DNA of 64,000 nucleotides from Chloroflexota bacterium (lineage in GTDB: Bacteria > Chloroflexota > Dehalococcoidia > Bin125), in NCBI GenBank assembly GCA_028875225.1, contig JAPPFB010000003.1, forward strand, positions 62,001-126,000. The letters run 5' to 3'. Both the position numbers and the translations under genes were made by a program. The notes beneath the pieces are model-generated. The model was not told where the DNA came from. It was given only the letters and a program-made list of their open reading frames with translations, and did not search any database. Of this stretch, positions 9,676 to 18,716 are shown piece by piece (within the stretch, counting starts at the first letter, position 1; the number at the start of each line of letters is the position of its first letter).

Positions 9676-10913
9676 CAGATCGCCAGCTCCGCCAGCATCG
9701 ACGCAAATTCCTCGTCGCTGTAGCCCAGCAGCTCGGTCAGCACCGCATGATTATGTTCACCCAGTAGCGGCGCACCCCGATCCATCCGCGAGCGGGCCCC
9801 CGAGAACTGCATCGGCAGACCCTCATAGCGATGCTCGCCCAGCTCCTCGTGCGGAGCGGTCGGATAAAACCCGCGCTCGGCCAACTGAGGATCCCGCTCC
9901 TGCTTGTCATCTGTCCGCTGGCACACCCCCGCCGGGACCCCGCGAGCCTGCAGCTCGATCATCAGCTCAAACGGCTCACGTTCGCAGGTCACTGCTCCTA
10001 TCGCCGTGTCCAGCGCATCTTCGTTTGCCTTCCGAGAAGCCATGTCCGCGAATCGGGAATCTTCAAGCAATCCGTCGAGCCCGAGCACCTCGCACAGCGA
10101 GATCCATTGGTCCTCATCGTCAACCGCAATCGCAATCCATCGATCATCACCCGCGCACGGATACGTGTTGTGCGGCGCCGTCGACGGATACCGCGACCGA
10201 TTCCCCACTCGCACATAGCGCCGCCCGTTGACCTGGTAATCCAGCATCGGCACGGCGCTCACGACCATCCCGCATTCAATCTGCGACATGTCCACGTGCT
10301 GCGCCTCGCCGGTCCGCGCCCGATGATGCAGCGCCATCAGCGCCGCGATCGCCGCGTAGTACCCGGCGCTGTGGTCGAGATAGGAAAATCCCCAGCCCGC
10401 CGGAGGCTGATCCGCCAACCCCGACATCGCCGTCGCTCCCGAGATTGCCTGCGCGCTCGGGCCCCACGTCGTGTACGACGCGTCGCGTCCCACATGGCCA
10501 AAGCCCGACACCGACACATAGATCAACGACGGATTGATCTCCTGTAACCGCTCCCAGGAAAACCCCATCCGCCCGAACGCCCCGGCGCTGTAGTTCTCGA
10601 TCACCACGTCCGACTCCGCCAGCAGCCGCTCCACGGCCTCGCGTCCTTTGGGATGAAACAGGTTCGCCGTAATCCCGCGCTTGTTCCTGCTGAGATTCGA
10701 GTGGAAGCCCGACCGGTTCAGTGAAGGGTTCTTCGGATCCTGCCGAAGCCCAATCCGCATCGAGTCCAGGTACGACTCGTTCTCCACCTTGACCACATCC
10801 GCCCCAAGATCGGCCAGGATCCGGGTCGCCTGAGGCCCCGCCACAATCCACGAAAAATCCGTCACCCGAACCCCATCAAGCGGCAGCGGCAACTCAGAAG
10901 TCATAGTCGTCAC
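9675..10913 (-). CDS. CaiB/BaiF family III CoA-transferase (first of a coupled pair)
   Basis: A 412-residue family III CoA-transferase with the canonical start LDGVRVTDFSWIVAGPQATRILADLGADVVKVE, a VIENYSAGAFGRMGF segment, and the expected active-site Asp in QHVDMSQIECG. The C-terminal PLLGEHNHAVLTELLGYSDEE is typical. It is clearly related to the downstream gene at 8392-9675 but diverged, so the pair is an old duplication rather than a recent one. The nearby peptide-type ABC transporter subunits and luciferase-like monooxygenase fit uptake and CoA-dependent breakdown of an organic substrate; that link is inference. Confidence 0.9.
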   Translation of the reverse strand: MTTMTSELPLPLDGVRVTDFSWIVAGPQATRILADLGADVVKVENESYLDSMRIGLRQDPKNPSLNRSGFHSNLSRNKRGITANLFHPKGREAVERLLAESDVVIENYSAGAFGRMGFSWERLQEINPSLIYVSVSGFGHVGRDASYTTWGPSAQAISGATAMSGLADQPPAGWGFSYLDHSAGYYAAIAALMALHHRARTGEAQHVDMSQIECGMVVSAVPMLDYQVNGRRYVRVGNRSRYPSTAPHNTYPCAGDDRWIAIAVDDEDQWISLCEVLGLDGLLEDSRFADMASRKANEDALDTAIGAVTCEREPFELMIELQARGVPAGVCQRTDDKQERDPQLAERGFYPTAPHEELGEHRYEGLPMQFSGARSRMDRGAPLLGEHNHAVLTELLGYSDEEFASMLAELAI

Positions 10914-10939
10914 AGGATAAGCACTCCCTTGAATTCTGC

Positions 10940-10962
10940 GCTTCCCCCCTCTGGGGGGAAGC
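10940..10962. repeat. Perfect G/C-rich palindrome, REP-like
   Basis: Perfect 10-base arms (gcttcccccc / ggggggaagc) flank a 3-base loop in the spacer between the CoA-transferase pair and the permease genes. The following bases up to about 10995 (tgtcgcggagcgactgaagg and more) add a second weaker stem, so the whole resembles a dispersed REP/BIME-type unit. A rho-independent terminator is less likely because no T-run follows on either strand. Confidence 0.5.
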
Positions 10963-11012
10963 TGTCGCGGAGCGACTGAAGGGGGTCCCCGGCCGCCGCA
11001 ATCAACGCAACC

Positions 11013-11915
11013 TCAATGCAGATGCCGCAACCGAGGATCCAGCCGATCCCGCAGCCAGTCCCCCATCAGGTTCCCCGTCAGCGAGATGATCAACAGCGCC
11101 AGACCCGGCAGCCAGATTGGCCACCAGGCGACGATCATCACCTCTCGACCCTCTGTAATCATCCGACCCCACGAGGCCGTCCCGGCCGGCACGCCTACAC
11201 CGAGGAAGCTCAGCGCCGCCTCCACCTGGATCACGATCGCCACCTCAAGGGTCATGATGATCACCACCGTGTTCACGACGTTGGGAAACAGGTGCTTGCG
11301 CATGATCCACCAGCCGCCCGCGCCCAACGCGCGCGACGCCGTGGTGAAGTCCCGCTCCCGCAACGACAGCACCTCCGCCCGCACCAGCCGGGCATAGCCC
11401 GACCAGGTCCAGACCAGCAGGATGATGATCACGTTGCGCAAGCTCGGCCCGAAGATGCTGCCCAGCAGCAACGCGAACAGGATCCCCGGCAGCGCCAGCT
11501 GAATGTCCACGATCCGCATCAAAATTTGTCCGGTGGCGCCGCCCTTCCAGCCCGACGTCATCCCTACCAGCGTGCCGAACAGGGCCGAGCCCGGCACCAC
11601 GATCCCCACCACGATCAGCGACAGCCGCGCCCCGTGCATCAGCCGGCTCAGGATGTCCCGCCCCACATCGTCCGTGCCCAGCGGATGCTCCCAGGTGCCG
11701 CCGTCGAAGACCGGCGGCTCCAGGCGCGCGCCCAGATTGACGAAACTCGGATCGTGCGGCGCCAGCACGTCGGCCAGCGCCCCGGCCAGGACGAAGACCA
11801 ACGCAATCGCCAGCGGCAGCGACAGCCCCAACCAGCGCCGCCAGCGAAACGGCCCGCGCGGCTCCTCGAACTCCACATCAATCGGTGAATCAATGCCCGC
11901 AGTGCGCTCGCTCAT
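11013..11915 (-). CDS. Peptide/nickel-type ABC transporter permease, DppC-like
   Basis: A 300-residue inner-membrane permease with about six hydrophobic segments. The N-terminus has the OppC-type periplasmic region ending in HPLGTDDVGRDILSRLMHGARLSL, a hallmark of DppC/OppC subunits. The EAA loop that contacts the ATPase reads ASRALGAGGWWIMRKHLFPN. It starts at an ATG overlapping the stop of the DppB-like gene. No ATPase (dppD/dppF) genes lie in the window, so the system borrows ATPases from elsewhere or its genes are split. Confidence 0.9.
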   Translation of the reverse strand: MSERTAGIDSPIDVEFEEPRGPFRWRRWLGLSLPLAIALVFVLAGALADVLAPHDPSFVNLGARLEPPVFDGGTWEHPLGTDDVGRDILSRLMHGARLSLIVVGIVVPGSALFGTLVGMTSGWKGGATGQILMRIVDIQLALPGILFALLLGSIFGPSLRNVIIILLVWTWSGYARLVRAEVLSLRERDFTTASRALGAGGWWIMRKHLFPNVVNTVVIIMTLEVAIVIQVEAALSFLGVGVPAGTASWGRMITEGREVMIVAWWPIWLPGLALLIISLTGNLMGDWLRDRLDPRLRHLH

Positions 11916-12847
11916 CAGATCGCTCCGGCGCGGATTCGCGGATCGATCAGGCGGTACGACACGTCGACCAGCGCGTTGGCCAGCGCGATCGAGGCGGCCA
12001 GCACGATGATCGCCGTCTGCACCATCGGATAGTCGGACTGCACGATCGAGTCGATGATCAGCCGGCCGATCCCCGGCCAGGCGAAGACGACCTCGATGAT
12101 CACCGCCCCCGCAATCAGGCGGCCCAATCCCAACCCGAGAATCGTCACCACCGGCAGCAGCGCGTGGCGCAGCGCGTGGCGCATGATGACGGTGCGCTCG
12201 CGCAGTCCCTTCGCCCGCGCTGTGGTGATGAAGTCGGAACCCATCACGTCGATCATCCCCGAGCGGGTCAGCCGCATGATCGCCGCCATCTCCAGCAGAC
12301 CCAGCGACAGCGCCGGCAGGATCAGCGACCTGAAACCCTCAGCCCCGCCGGTCGGGAACCATCTCAGTTCCACGGCGAAGAAAAAGATCACCATCAGACC
12401 CAGCCAGAAGCTGGGCGTCGCCTGACCGAACACCGCGAGGAATCTGGCGATCCAGTCGGTCACCTTGCCCCGCCGCAGCGCCGCCGCAATGCCCAGCGGA
12501 ATCGACAGGCCGACCGCGAACACCATCCCAGCCACCGTCAGCTTCAGCGTGTTCACGGCCCGTTCGCCGATCGCCGCAATCGTCGACGTGCCCGCCCCCC
12601 GGTACGACGTCCCGAAGTCCAGGTTCACCAGGTCCCACAGAAAGTTGCCGTACTGCACGATCAGCGAGTCGTTCAGCCCCAGCCGATCGCGGATCGTCTC
12701 AATCTCATCGTCGGTCGCCTCGTACGGCAGCAGGAACGCCTCCGGATTGCCCACCAGCCGCGCCACAAAGAACACAATGCTCACCACCACGAACACCACC
12801 ACCACCGCCTGCAGCAGCCGGACCACCAGGTAGTTCCAGAACTGCAC
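11915..12847 (-). CDS. Peptide/nickel-type ABC transporter permease, DppB-like
   Basis: A 310-residue permease with the DppB/OppB architecture. The N-terminal LLQAVVVVFVVVSIVFFVARLVGNP anchor is followed by a periplasmic domain ending in IVQYGNFLWDLVNLDFGTS, and the EAA loop is TTARAKGLRERTVIMRHALRHALLPVV. It uses GTG as start; the weak upstream purine run does not settle alternatives. It is the first gene of a dppB-dppC operon and is divergent from the substrate-binding lipoprotein gene at 13121, so the 270-base spacer probably carries both promoters. Confidence 0.9.
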   Translation of the reverse strand: MQFWNYLVVRLLQAVVVVFVVVSIVFFVARLVGNPEAFLLPYEATDDEIETIRDRLGLNDSLIVQYGNFLWDLVNLDFGTSYRGAGTSTIAAIGERAVNTLKLTVAGMVFAVGLSIPLGIAAALRRGKVTDWIARFLAVFGQATPSFWLGLMVIFFFAVELRWFPTGGAEGFRSLILPALSLGLLEMAAIMRLTRSGMIDVMGSDFITTARAKGLRERTVIMRHALRHALLPVVTILGLGLGRLIAGAVIIEVVFAWPGIGRLIIDSIVQSDYPMVQTAIIVLAASIALANALVDVSYRLIDPRIRAGAI

Positions 12848-12956
12848 AACAACCCCGACTCAAGTCCGGCCAATCCGGACCCAACCCTGCAATCCGAATG
12901 CTAAACAAACCACCCCGCCCCTGCCCTCTCCCTCCGGCCCCTTCTCCCCCTCCGAT

Positions 12957-12979
12957 CCCCTCTCCCCGAGGGAGAGGGG
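12957..12979. repeat. C/G-rich palindrome in the divergent ABC transporter spacer
   Basis: Ten-base arms cccctctccc and gggagagggg flank a 3-base loop, followed by tagggtgaggg. Palindromes of this composition recur as dispersed intergenic repeats in many genomes. It lies between dppB and the substrate-binding protein gene, so it could also be transcribed as a leader hairpin. Confidence 0.5.
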
Positions 12980-13120
12980 TAGGGTGAGGGCCCTCCGCCA
13001 CTCAGAAGGAGAGTGCCACCAGGATTGAAAGCCCGTTCCGAAATGGCGATACTTTCCGAGAATCGAACTGTTTCGATGCGGCGAACAATCTTGCCGCTCA
13101 GAATCAGCGGAGAGACTGAC

Positions 13121-15085
13121 ATGACCGAGAGAAACTACTGGACTCGAATGTCCCGCAAGCACCTGACCCGGCGAGCCCTGCTGCGCAGCAGCGCCCGCGC
13201 CGGCGTCGGCGCCGCCGGCCTCGCCCTGGTCGGCTGCGGCGACGACGATGACGACGCCCAGCCGGCCGCAGCCCAGGCCCAACAGCAACAGCAGGACCAG
13301 CCACAACCCGCCGCGCAGCAGCAGCAACAGGACCAGCCCCAGCAGCAGGCCGCTCAGCAGCAGGCCATGCAGGAACAACAGCAACAACAGGCCGAGCAGC
13401 AGGCCCAGCAGGCCGAGGCCCAGCAACAGACCGCGCAGGAAGAGGCGCAACAACAGGCCGAACAGCAGGCCGTCGCTCCCGCCCCCTTTGCCGACATCGA
13501 CCTCGACGCCACGATCACCACCGCGGTCGCCCGCGACGGTGGCGGACTCGACCCGATCCGCTCGGGCAGCCACGTCAACTACATCTCCCACGGCAACGTC
13601 TACGACGCCGGGATCGTCTTCGACCCGGACGACAACTCCATCCGCCCCCACATGATCGCGCCCGAGTTCGTCGACGATGTGACGATGGTCGCCCAGGTTA
13701 TGCCCGCCCTGTTCCACGACGGATCGATCCTGACCGCCGAGGATCTGGTCTTCACCTACGAACGGATGGGCAACATCGCCGAGTACCACCAGGGCGGCGA
13801 GACGACCGATCACCCGGCCGGCTGGACCAGCGCGCGCGTCTCGTTCGGCTCGCAGAACTGGGTCAGCAGCCAGGCGGTCGATGAGCGCACTTGGAAGGTC
13901 GAACTCAGCGCGCCCGATGCTGCCTGGGTCTCCAACCAGATGCCCAATGCCTCCACCGTCGGAGCGATCTTCTCAAAGGCCTACGTCGAGAGCGTGGGCG
14001 ACGCGGCCATGGACCGCGAGCCGATGGGCACAGGCCCCTATCGGTTCGTCAGTCACACCGACGACACCGACTTCGTCATGACCCGCTTCGACGACCACCT
14101 CAAGCCGCTCGACCACCCGGTCAACGTCAAGCATGTGCCCTTCCACAAGGACCTCAAAGTCCTGATCCGGCCCGAGGTGCTGACCCAGATCGCAGGACTC
14201 GAGGTCGGGGAGCTGGACGTGGTCTACGGCCTGGCGACCAAGGACGTGGAGGGGTTCATTGACGACCCCGACTACACCATCCACTACCAGGGCGCCACGA
14301 CCATGCTGCCCAGGTTCAACCTCAACAACCCCGTGTTCGAGGACGGCTCGCCCAATCCCTTCCTGGACATTCGCGTCCGGGAAGCGGCCAACATCGCCGT
14401 CAACCGCCAGGCGATCATCGACGGCCTCCTGACCGGCACCGAAAAGCAGCCCATGTTCACCGGCCGCAGCGCCTTCGGCTATCCCACCGAGGAGGAGATC
14501 GAGGCGGCGGGCCTGATGTTCGACTACGATCCCGACCGGGCCAGGGAGTTGATGGCCGAGGCGGGCTACGCCGACGGTTTCGACACCACGTTCCACATCG
14601 TCATTGGCTTCTCCCCGGGCATCCCCGAGATGGCGCTCGCAGTCCAGCAGGACCTCGCGGCGATCGGCATCCGGCTGACGATCAAGGAGTACCCCGCCTC
14701 GGAGTACTTCACGGATGCCGGTATCCGACAGGCCGGCGCCGGCCGAACCGACGGCGCGCCGGGAATCTGGTGGTTCATCGACGGCCAGCGGACTGACATC
14801 CAGACCACCGTCAACATCTCCATCCTGCCGGAGGGCGTCTACACACTCGGTAGCAGCGAAGAGGTCACGGCGCTCGCGCGGGCCCAGCGGCTGGAGCTCG
14901 ACCCGAACAGGCGCAGTGAGCTGATCAGCCAGCTGTTCATCGAGCACACCCTCGGCTACTACATGCTCCCCCTGGTGGAGATCCAGACGGCGGGCGTCGT
15001 TCGTTCCGGAGTCCGCTGGCCAGCCGGCAAGGTCCAGCCCCGAGGCAACGAGCAACTCTTCGCCGTCCAAAAGCTGAAGGCGTAG
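13121..15085 (+). CDS. Peptide-type ABC transporter substrate-binding lipoprotein (SBP_bac_5)
   Basis: A 654-residue protein when started at ATG 13121, with GGAGAG at 13109-13114; the open frame runs further upstream through the palindrome. The N-terminus reads SRKHLTRRALLRSS followed by a hydrophobic stretch and ALVGC, a twin-arginine-type signal with a lipobox. A Gln-rich linker of about 75 residues follows the Cys and probably spans the cell wall or crowded surface. The rest is a family 5 extracellular solute-binding fold (IRPHMIAPEF, ILTAEDLVFTYERM, MGTGPYRF, DVVYGLATKDVEGF). It is divergent from dppB-dppC, and a serine hydrolase follows after 3 bases. Confidence 0.9.
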   Translation: MTERNYWTRMSRKHLTRRALLRSSARAGVGAAGLALVGCGDDDDDAQPAAAQAQQQQQDQPQPAAQQQQQDQPQQQAAQQQAMQEQQQQQAEQQAQQAEAQQQTAQEEAQQQAEQQAVAPAPFADIDLDATITTAVARDGGGLDPIRSGSHVNYISHGNVYDAGIVFDPDDNSIRPHMIAPEFVDDVTMVAQVMPALFHDGSILTAEDLVFTYERMGNIAEYHQGGETTDHPAGWTSARVSFGSQNWVSSQAVDERTWKVELSAPDAAWVSNQMPNASTVGAIFSKAYVESVGDAAMDREPMGTGPYRFVSHTDDTDFVMTRFDDHLKPLDHPVNVKHVPFHKDLKVLIRPEVLTQIAGLEVGELDVVYGLATKDVEGFIDDPDYTIHYQGATTMLPRFNLNNPVFEDGSPNPFLDIRVREAANIAVNRQAIIDGLLTGTEKQPMFTGRSAFGYPTEEEIEAAGLMFDYDPDRARELMAEAGYADGFDTTFHIVIGFSPGIPEMALAVQQDLAAIGIRLTIKEYPASEYFTDAGIRQAGAGRTDGAPGIWWFIDGQRTDIQTTVNISILPEGVYTLGSSEEVTALARAQRLELDPNRRSELISQLFIEHTLGYYMLPLVEIQTAGVVRSGVRWPAGKVQPRGNEQLFAVQKLKA

Positions 15086-15088
15086 TCC

Positions 15089-16378
15089 GTGAGTTCACTC
15101 GACACGCTGCCTACCGGCGATCCCGCCGCCGTCGGCTTCGACCTCGATCGCCTCTCCCTGATCGAAGGCATGATCGACTCCGCAGTCGCGGCGCGAGACC
15201 TGCCCGGGGCGGCCACGATCATACTCCGCCACGGCAAGCTCGTTCATAGCCACGCTGCCGGAACGCTCGATGTCGAGCGCGACGCCCCGGTCGGCATGGA
15301 CAGCCTGTTCCGCATGTACTCGCAGTCCAAGCCCGTCGCGGCGGTCGTCCTGATGAGCCTGTTCGAGGACAACGCCTTCGAACTCAATGATCCGATCACT
15401 CGCTGGATCCCCGAGTTCGCCAACCGCCTCGTCACGATCGAGACGCCGCCGCACGATCGCCTGCGCGGCGCCTTCCCGCCCATGAATGTCGAGCCCGCGC
15501 GGCGCGACATCATGATCATGGACCTGATGACGATGACCTCGGGTCTGCCCGCGATCGGCAAACTCCCGGCTGCCTACTATCCCTTGCTCATGCGCTCTTC
15601 CCAGGGCAGCGGCTTCATGCCCGGCGACACCCTGATCAACGATCCGCCGCGCAGCTACGAGGAGATGGTCCTCGCCATCGCCGACATGCCGCTCTACGCC
15701 CATCCCGGCGACCGCTGGAACTATGGGTCCGACTTCGACGTCCTCTCGCTCTTCCTCACACGGCTGACCGGCAAGGACCTCGACGAACTCTTCCGCGAGC
15801 GCCTCTTCGACCCGCTGGGCATGGACGACTCCGGCTTCTACTGCGACGACGCCGACGCGGGCCGCCTCGTTACCGACCACACGTGGGACGGCGAGGGCAA
15901 CCTCATCACCCGGGACCGGCCCGAGACCGCCGAGAAAGTCCGTTCCCGTTCGCGGGACCTGCGCTCGGGCAACGGCCTGTTCGGTGGCATTCTCTGCAGC
16001 CCGCCCGACTATGCCCGCTTTGCCCAGATGCTGCTCAACGGCGGCGAGCTCGACGGCGCCCGCGTCCTCGGCCGCAAAACCGTCGAGTTGATGGTCTCCA
16101 ACCACCTCGGAGATCGCGAAATCGATCTGTTGCCAATCCCGAACTACGGCTTCGGCCTCGGCTACGCGGTGCGCAAGTCGGTCGAGCGTTCCTTCTATCC
16201 CGGTTCGCCGGGCACTTTCGGCTGGGGCGGCGCGGCTGGGACCTGGTTCTTCGTCGACCCGATCGAGGACCTTGTCGGCTGCTTCTTCAACCACGTCTTC
16301 CTCTACGGCAACCGCCCCGGCGGCATGGCCGACCTGACCCGGAGGTTCATGAAGATGACCTACCAGGCGCTCGTCTAG
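15089..16378 (+). CDS. Beta-lactamase-fold serine hydrolase (class C/EstB-like)
   Basis: A 429-residue protein of the class C beta-lactamase/penicillin-binding-protein/EstB family. The S-x-x-K nucleophile motif is YSQSKP, with Ser78 and Lys81. A Tyr motif lies in RWNYGSDFDVLSLFL at about residue 212, and a late GWGGAAGTWFF stretch replaces the usual K-T-G box. It has no signal peptide, so it is probably a cytoplasmic esterase or amide hydrolase rather than an antibiotic-resistance enzyme. It begins at GTG three bases after the substrate-binding lipoprotein, suggesting that it processes the imported compound. Its stop overlaps that of the convergent LLM gene. Confidence 0.85.
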   Translation: MSSLDTLPTGDPAAVGFDLDRLSLIEGMIDSAVAARDLPGAATIILRHGKLVHSHAAGTLDVERDAPVGMDSLFRMYSQSKPVAAVVLMSLFEDNAFELNDPITRWIPEFANRLVTIETPPHDRLRGAFPPMNVEPARRDIMIMDLMTMTSGLPAIGKLPAAYYPLLMRSSQGSGFMPGDTLINDPPRSYEEMVLAIADMPLYAHPGDRWNYGSDFDVLSLFLTRLTGKDLDELFRERLFDPLGMDDSGFYCDDADAGRLVTDHTWDGEGNLITRDRPETAEKVRSRSRDLRSGNGLFGGILCSPPDYARFAQMLLNGGELDGARVLGRKTVELMVSNHLGDREIDLLPIPNYGFGLGYAVRKSVERSFYPGSPGTFGWGGAAGTWFFVDPIEDLVGCFFNHVFLYGNRPGGMADLTRRFMKMTYQALV

Positions 16379-17472
16379 GACGACGGGCTGGTGGACCGCC
16401 TGGCGATCACCTCGCTGCCGAAATCGGCGATCAGGTCGCGCGCCCCCGCCGCGTTGGTGCAGGCGATCGCCACGTTGTCAATCCCGGCCGCCTCCATCGC
16501 TTCGAGCCGCTCGATGATCTGATCTGGCCTGCCGGTCAGCGTCGCGCCGATCGAGTCCTCGCTGATGAACTGCTCCTCGCCCGGCTTGAGAAAGACCATG
16601 TGTCCCGTGTGGACATCCAGGTAGCGCCGATCGGGCTGGCTGCCGCGAGCGTCGCCGTACTCCACGATGTATTGATGGAAGGCGGCCGCTGCGTCGGGAT
16701 CAGTAATCCCCAGGTTCGCGCCCGGCCCATAGTGCGACTCCCACATCGCATGCAGACCGGGGAGCGCGTTGGGACCGACCCGTTCGATCACTCGCGGCGA
16801 GGTGAGCGACTCTCCGTCTCGCAGCACGCAGCCGCTGGTGAGACCGACCGTGTAGGGCTTATCGGTCGATCGACCGGCGGCGGCGGCCGCCGTTCGAATC
16901 GCCTCGAATCCCATCTCGATATTCGGCGTGAGCGCGCCGGTCACCCAACCATCGGCCAGCTCGCCCGTCGCCGCCAACGCCTTCGGTCCATTCGCGGCGA
17001 GATAGACCGGGATCGGATCGTCGATATTGATGAAGTCGCCGCGATCGGGGTGCAGCAGCCGAATCCAGCGCTCGCGCGCGCCCTCGCGGATCAACACCTC
17101 TTCACCTCGCAGTAGACCCTGGACCTGCTGCGTGTACTCACGGAACTCCGCCGCCGGCACCGCCGGCAGGCCCATGGTGTTGCGTCCGGTGTAACCGGTG
17201 CCCAATCCCAGGATCACCCGGCCCGGCGCCAGATAGTTGATCGTCGCGATCGCCGAGGCGGTCACCGCCGACAACCGGTTGCTGGGAATCGAGACCAGGG
17301 TGCCCAGCGTGATCCGGCTCGTGTGTTCGGCCGCCAGCGCCATCGTGGCGTAGACGTCGCTGTAGATCAGCTGCGAATCGAAGAACCACGCATGAGTGAA
17401 GCCCGCCGCTTCCGCTGCGGCCGCGTCGCGCCAGGCGTCGATGTATGAGGGGAAAGCAATGCCGTAATCCAT
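16375..17472 (-). CDS. Luciferase-like (LLM class) flavin-dependent oxidoreductase
   Basis: A 365-residue TIM-barrel flavoprotein of the luciferase-like monooxygenase superfamily. It shows the family pattern MDYGIAFPSYIDAWRDAA at the start, ITLGTLVSIPSNRLSAV for the third strand, and APGRVILGLGTGYTGRN, the loop that binds FMN or F420 phosphate. The order and the TGRPDQIIERLEAMEAAGID tail resemble F420-type tetrahydromethanopterin-reductase-like enzymes, but the cofactor cannot be decided from the sequence. It is convergent with the serine hydrolase with a four-base overlap of stops. Role is probably oxidative attack on an organic substrate. Confidence 0.88.
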   Translation of the reverse strand: MDYGIAFPSYIDAWRDAAAAEAAGFTHAWFFDSQLIYSDVYATMALAAEHTSRITLGTLVSIPSNRLSAVTASAIATINYLAPGRVILGLGTGYTGRNTMGLPAVPAAEFREYTQQVQGLLRGEEVLIREGARERWIRLLHPDRGDFINIDDPIPVYLAANGPKALAATGELADGWVTGALTPNIEMGFEAIRTAAAAAGRSTDKPYTVGLTSGCVLRDGESLTSPRVIERVGPNALPGLHAMWESHYGPGANLGITDPDAAAAFHQYIVEYGDARGSQPDRRYLDVHTGHMVFLKPGEEQFISEDSIGATLTGRPDQIIERLEAMEAAGIDNVAIACTNAAGARDLIADFGSEVIARRSTSPSS

Positions 17473-17625
17473 GGAACCTCCCGGAATGCGTTCAGGATCG
17501 CCAGGAAGATAGTCGACTGGGACGCGCCGCGGAGCCTCCCCTGTTCCCCAGCTGCCCGGGCTTCCCCGCGGACCGGCAAGAGATTGGGCTCAGGCGCGTT
17601 CGCGCCGGTTGTGACACCGAATTAA

Positions 17626-17795
17626 GGCGTGTTCATATGGGCCATTGCCGGGCCCAATATTCCGTCATTGCCGCGCTTGCCGCGGCAATCTCGCCGTGTG
17701 CTACACAGACGTTCGTGCCGAAGGCGGCGAGATACCCGCGACAAGCGCGGGTATGACGGAATCTCGTTGGATGTTCCAGCTCATGTGAACAGGCC
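17626..17795. repeat. 170-base nested inverted-repeat element (MITE/REP-like)
   Basis: Outer ends (ggcgtgttcatatg at 17626 and catgtgaacaggcc at 17782) are inverted repeats. Inside them, 37-base arms at 17659-17695 and 17726-17762 are reverse complements apart from five positions. Each arm is itself a hairpin (tgccgcg/cgcggca and the mirrored acccgcg/cgcgggt), and the differences between the arms are paired changes that keep both small stems. The element fills the gap between the LLM and MBL genes and encodes no protein. Confidence 0.75.
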
Positions 17796-17836
17796 CCAGG
17801 CCGAGAGCCCATTCGTGATCGGCGTTTGTCCCATTC

Positions 17837-18532
17837 TCAGGCGCGGGCGGCGGCCCAGACGCGGAGACGCTCCAGGCGGTGGTCGACGATCGCTTGCCAC
17901 TCTTCCTGTGACGGCGTGGCGGTGCTGGTCTCACCGACGTAGGCGCTGCTCGCGAGCAGGTCGAAGGACTGCTCGCGCAGCGCGAGCAGGGAGCGTTCCA
18001 GGTCGGCGGCGGTGCCGCCCTGCTGCTCGGCCACGTTGACGACCCAGCTGCCGTCGTCCTTCGGCACGATGGTGTCACCAGTGAAGAGGTAGGTCTGGCC
18101 GTGTGGCGATTGGTAGCGAATGCTAATGCTGCCCCTGGTGTGTCCGGGCGTGGCCATGATCTCCAGGCCGTCCAACGTCTCATCGGCACAGTCGGGATCC
18201 CAGGCGAGGTCGATGTGGAGGCCGTCGGCGTAGTTGTCGATCTGGTCGACCTCTACCGCGCTGCAGGCCAGACGGGAGCCGAAGCGCTCGCGCACGGCTT
18301 CGAGCGAATGGCTCGCCTCATCGCCGTGCGAGAGAATCTGCAGCTCGACCCCGCCCTGCGCGTCGATCTCATCCAGCACGTCCTCGTCGGCCTCGTCGCG
18401 CTGGAAGCCCAGGCCGTAGATGAGGACGTTGCCCTGCGGCCGCGTCAAGAGGTAGGCGCGGGTGTTGGCGTAGTCTTCGACCGGGTGGTGGGGCGTGGCC
18501 CAGAGGTCGGGGGCGATCCGGGTGAGGCTCAT
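17837..18532 (-). CDS. Metallo-beta-lactamase-fold protein with altered metal site
   Basis: A 231-residue protein from ATG 18532; an in-frame TTG at 18556 is also possible. MBL-fold landmarks are GNVLIYG, a metal motif position reading SHGDEASHS, ATPGHTRGSISI and TYLFTGDTIV. The canonical HxHxDH is replaced by SHGDEASHS, which keeps one Asp and a later His, so the zinc site is altered or mononuclear. The PGHT and GDT motifs argue that the protein is still folded and probably enzymatic. It is monocistronic, with the inverted-repeat element just downstream. Confidence 0.75.
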   Translation of the reverse strand: MSLTRIAPDLWATPHHPVEDYANTRAYLLTRPQGNVLIYGLGFQRDEADEDVLDEIDAQGGVELQILSHGDEASHSLEAVRERFGSRLACSAVEVDQIDNYADGLHIDLAWDPDCADETLDGLEIMATPGHTRGSISIRYQSPHGQTYLFTGDTIVPKDDGSWVVNVAEQQGGTAADLERSLLALREQSFDLLASSAYVGETSTATPSQEEWQAIVDHRLERLRVWAAARA

Positions 18533-18716
18533 GACGTGCTCCAGCGTTGTCAGCAAGGTCTTGAGTGAAGGCTACTGAACGGGCGAGGTAGGGCGTTCAT
18601 CAATCTCAGAGTCTCTCTGTGGTCCTGTCCCGTCGCTGTGACCAACTCAATGTGGTCGAGCTGCGCATCTCCTCTCGCCGGCTTGCCGGGCCGATTCGAA
18701 CGGAACCCGAGCGGCC

